DNA of 48,344 bases, taken from a virus. Below, one piece after another: positions 48,262-48,344 of this stretch (position 1 is its first letter; the number at the start of each line of letters is the position of its first letter). The notes below the pieces were generated by a model that worked only from the letters and a program-made list of their open reading frames with translations, did no database searches and was not told where the DNA came from. A program made the position numbers and the translations under genes. The stretch covers positions 1 through 48,344 of the IMG/VR virus record IMGVR_UViG_3300031521_001847; one strand, written 5' to 3'.

Positions 48262-48344
48262 ATGATGACAAGACTACAGGAATACTTTGAAGATCAAAAG
48301 AAAATTTTTAATGAACATCATTCCAGATTACTTATAGATGTAAC
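48262..48344 (+). CDS. Partial gene at right edge
   Basis: An ORF starting MMTRLQEYFEDQKKIFNEHH and open to the window end (27 codons visible). Charged and helical; too short to identify. A second ATG at 48265 is an alternative start. Confidence 0.5.
   Translation, partial: MMTRLQEYFEDQKKIFNEHHSRLLIDV

Overview
The window reads as part of a large, AT-rich, T4-like contractile-tailed phage (myovirus) that infects a member of the Bacteroidota, most likely a flavobacterium. The phage assignment rests on a gp18-like tail sheath, a gp19-like tail tube, gp5-, gp27- and gp26-like baseplate proteins, UvsX, a gp41/DnaB-like helicase, a tRNA array and many homing endonucleases. The host inference rests on promoters with the Bacteroidota primary-sigma -7 motif TAnnTTTG (two of them with a TTG or TTTG box 20 bases upstream), on start codons mostly lacking a Shine-Dalgarno sequence, and on very low GC.

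Layout. 0.2-8.9 kb, minus strand: a heptose-7-phosphate kinase followed by a baseplate block (hub enzyme with peptidase and muramidase domains, gp27-like hub, LysM-like protein and two large structural proteins). 9.0-16.2 kb, plus strand: UvsX, replicative helicase, an acidic protein, class II ribonucleotide reductase and a protein O-heptosyltransferase-like enzyme. 16.2-26.2 kb, minus strand: small proteins, a MoxR-type AAA ATPase, a VWA/metallopeptidase protein, a small signal-peptide/TM protein, a rhomboid protease, an ECF sigma factor and unknowns, interrupted by a plus-strand ribbon-helix-helix plus HNH pair. 26.4-42.3 kb, mostly plus: giant tail sheath, deoxynucleoside kinase, tail tube, HNH endonuclease, gp26-like baseplate protein, Nudix, EDxHD homing endonuclease, HAD hydrolase and several proteins starting with a T4-like capsid-targeting motif. 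42.4-46.2 kb: at least 16 tRNA or tRNA-like genes interleaved with endonuclease-like and other ORFs. 46.3-48.3 kb: a second EDxHD endonuclease, a membrane-anchored GH24 lysozyme with the capsid-targeting motif, and edge genes.

The most striking system is in front of the tRNA array. A host-type promoter is followed by a 33-codon Thr-rich leader ORF, a hairpin spanning its stop codon, and an intrinsic terminator whose 5' arm can instead pair with the end of the leader coding sequence. That is the full architecture of a ribosome-mediated attenuator, and the array behind it carries three tRNA-Thr candidates. Other notable points are tRNAs with a missing D arm, long variable regions or C33; ORFs whose stop codons lie inside the next tRNA; a predicted protein-heptosylation pair; and two promoter classes. 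All calls come from reading the sequence; no database search or folding program was run.
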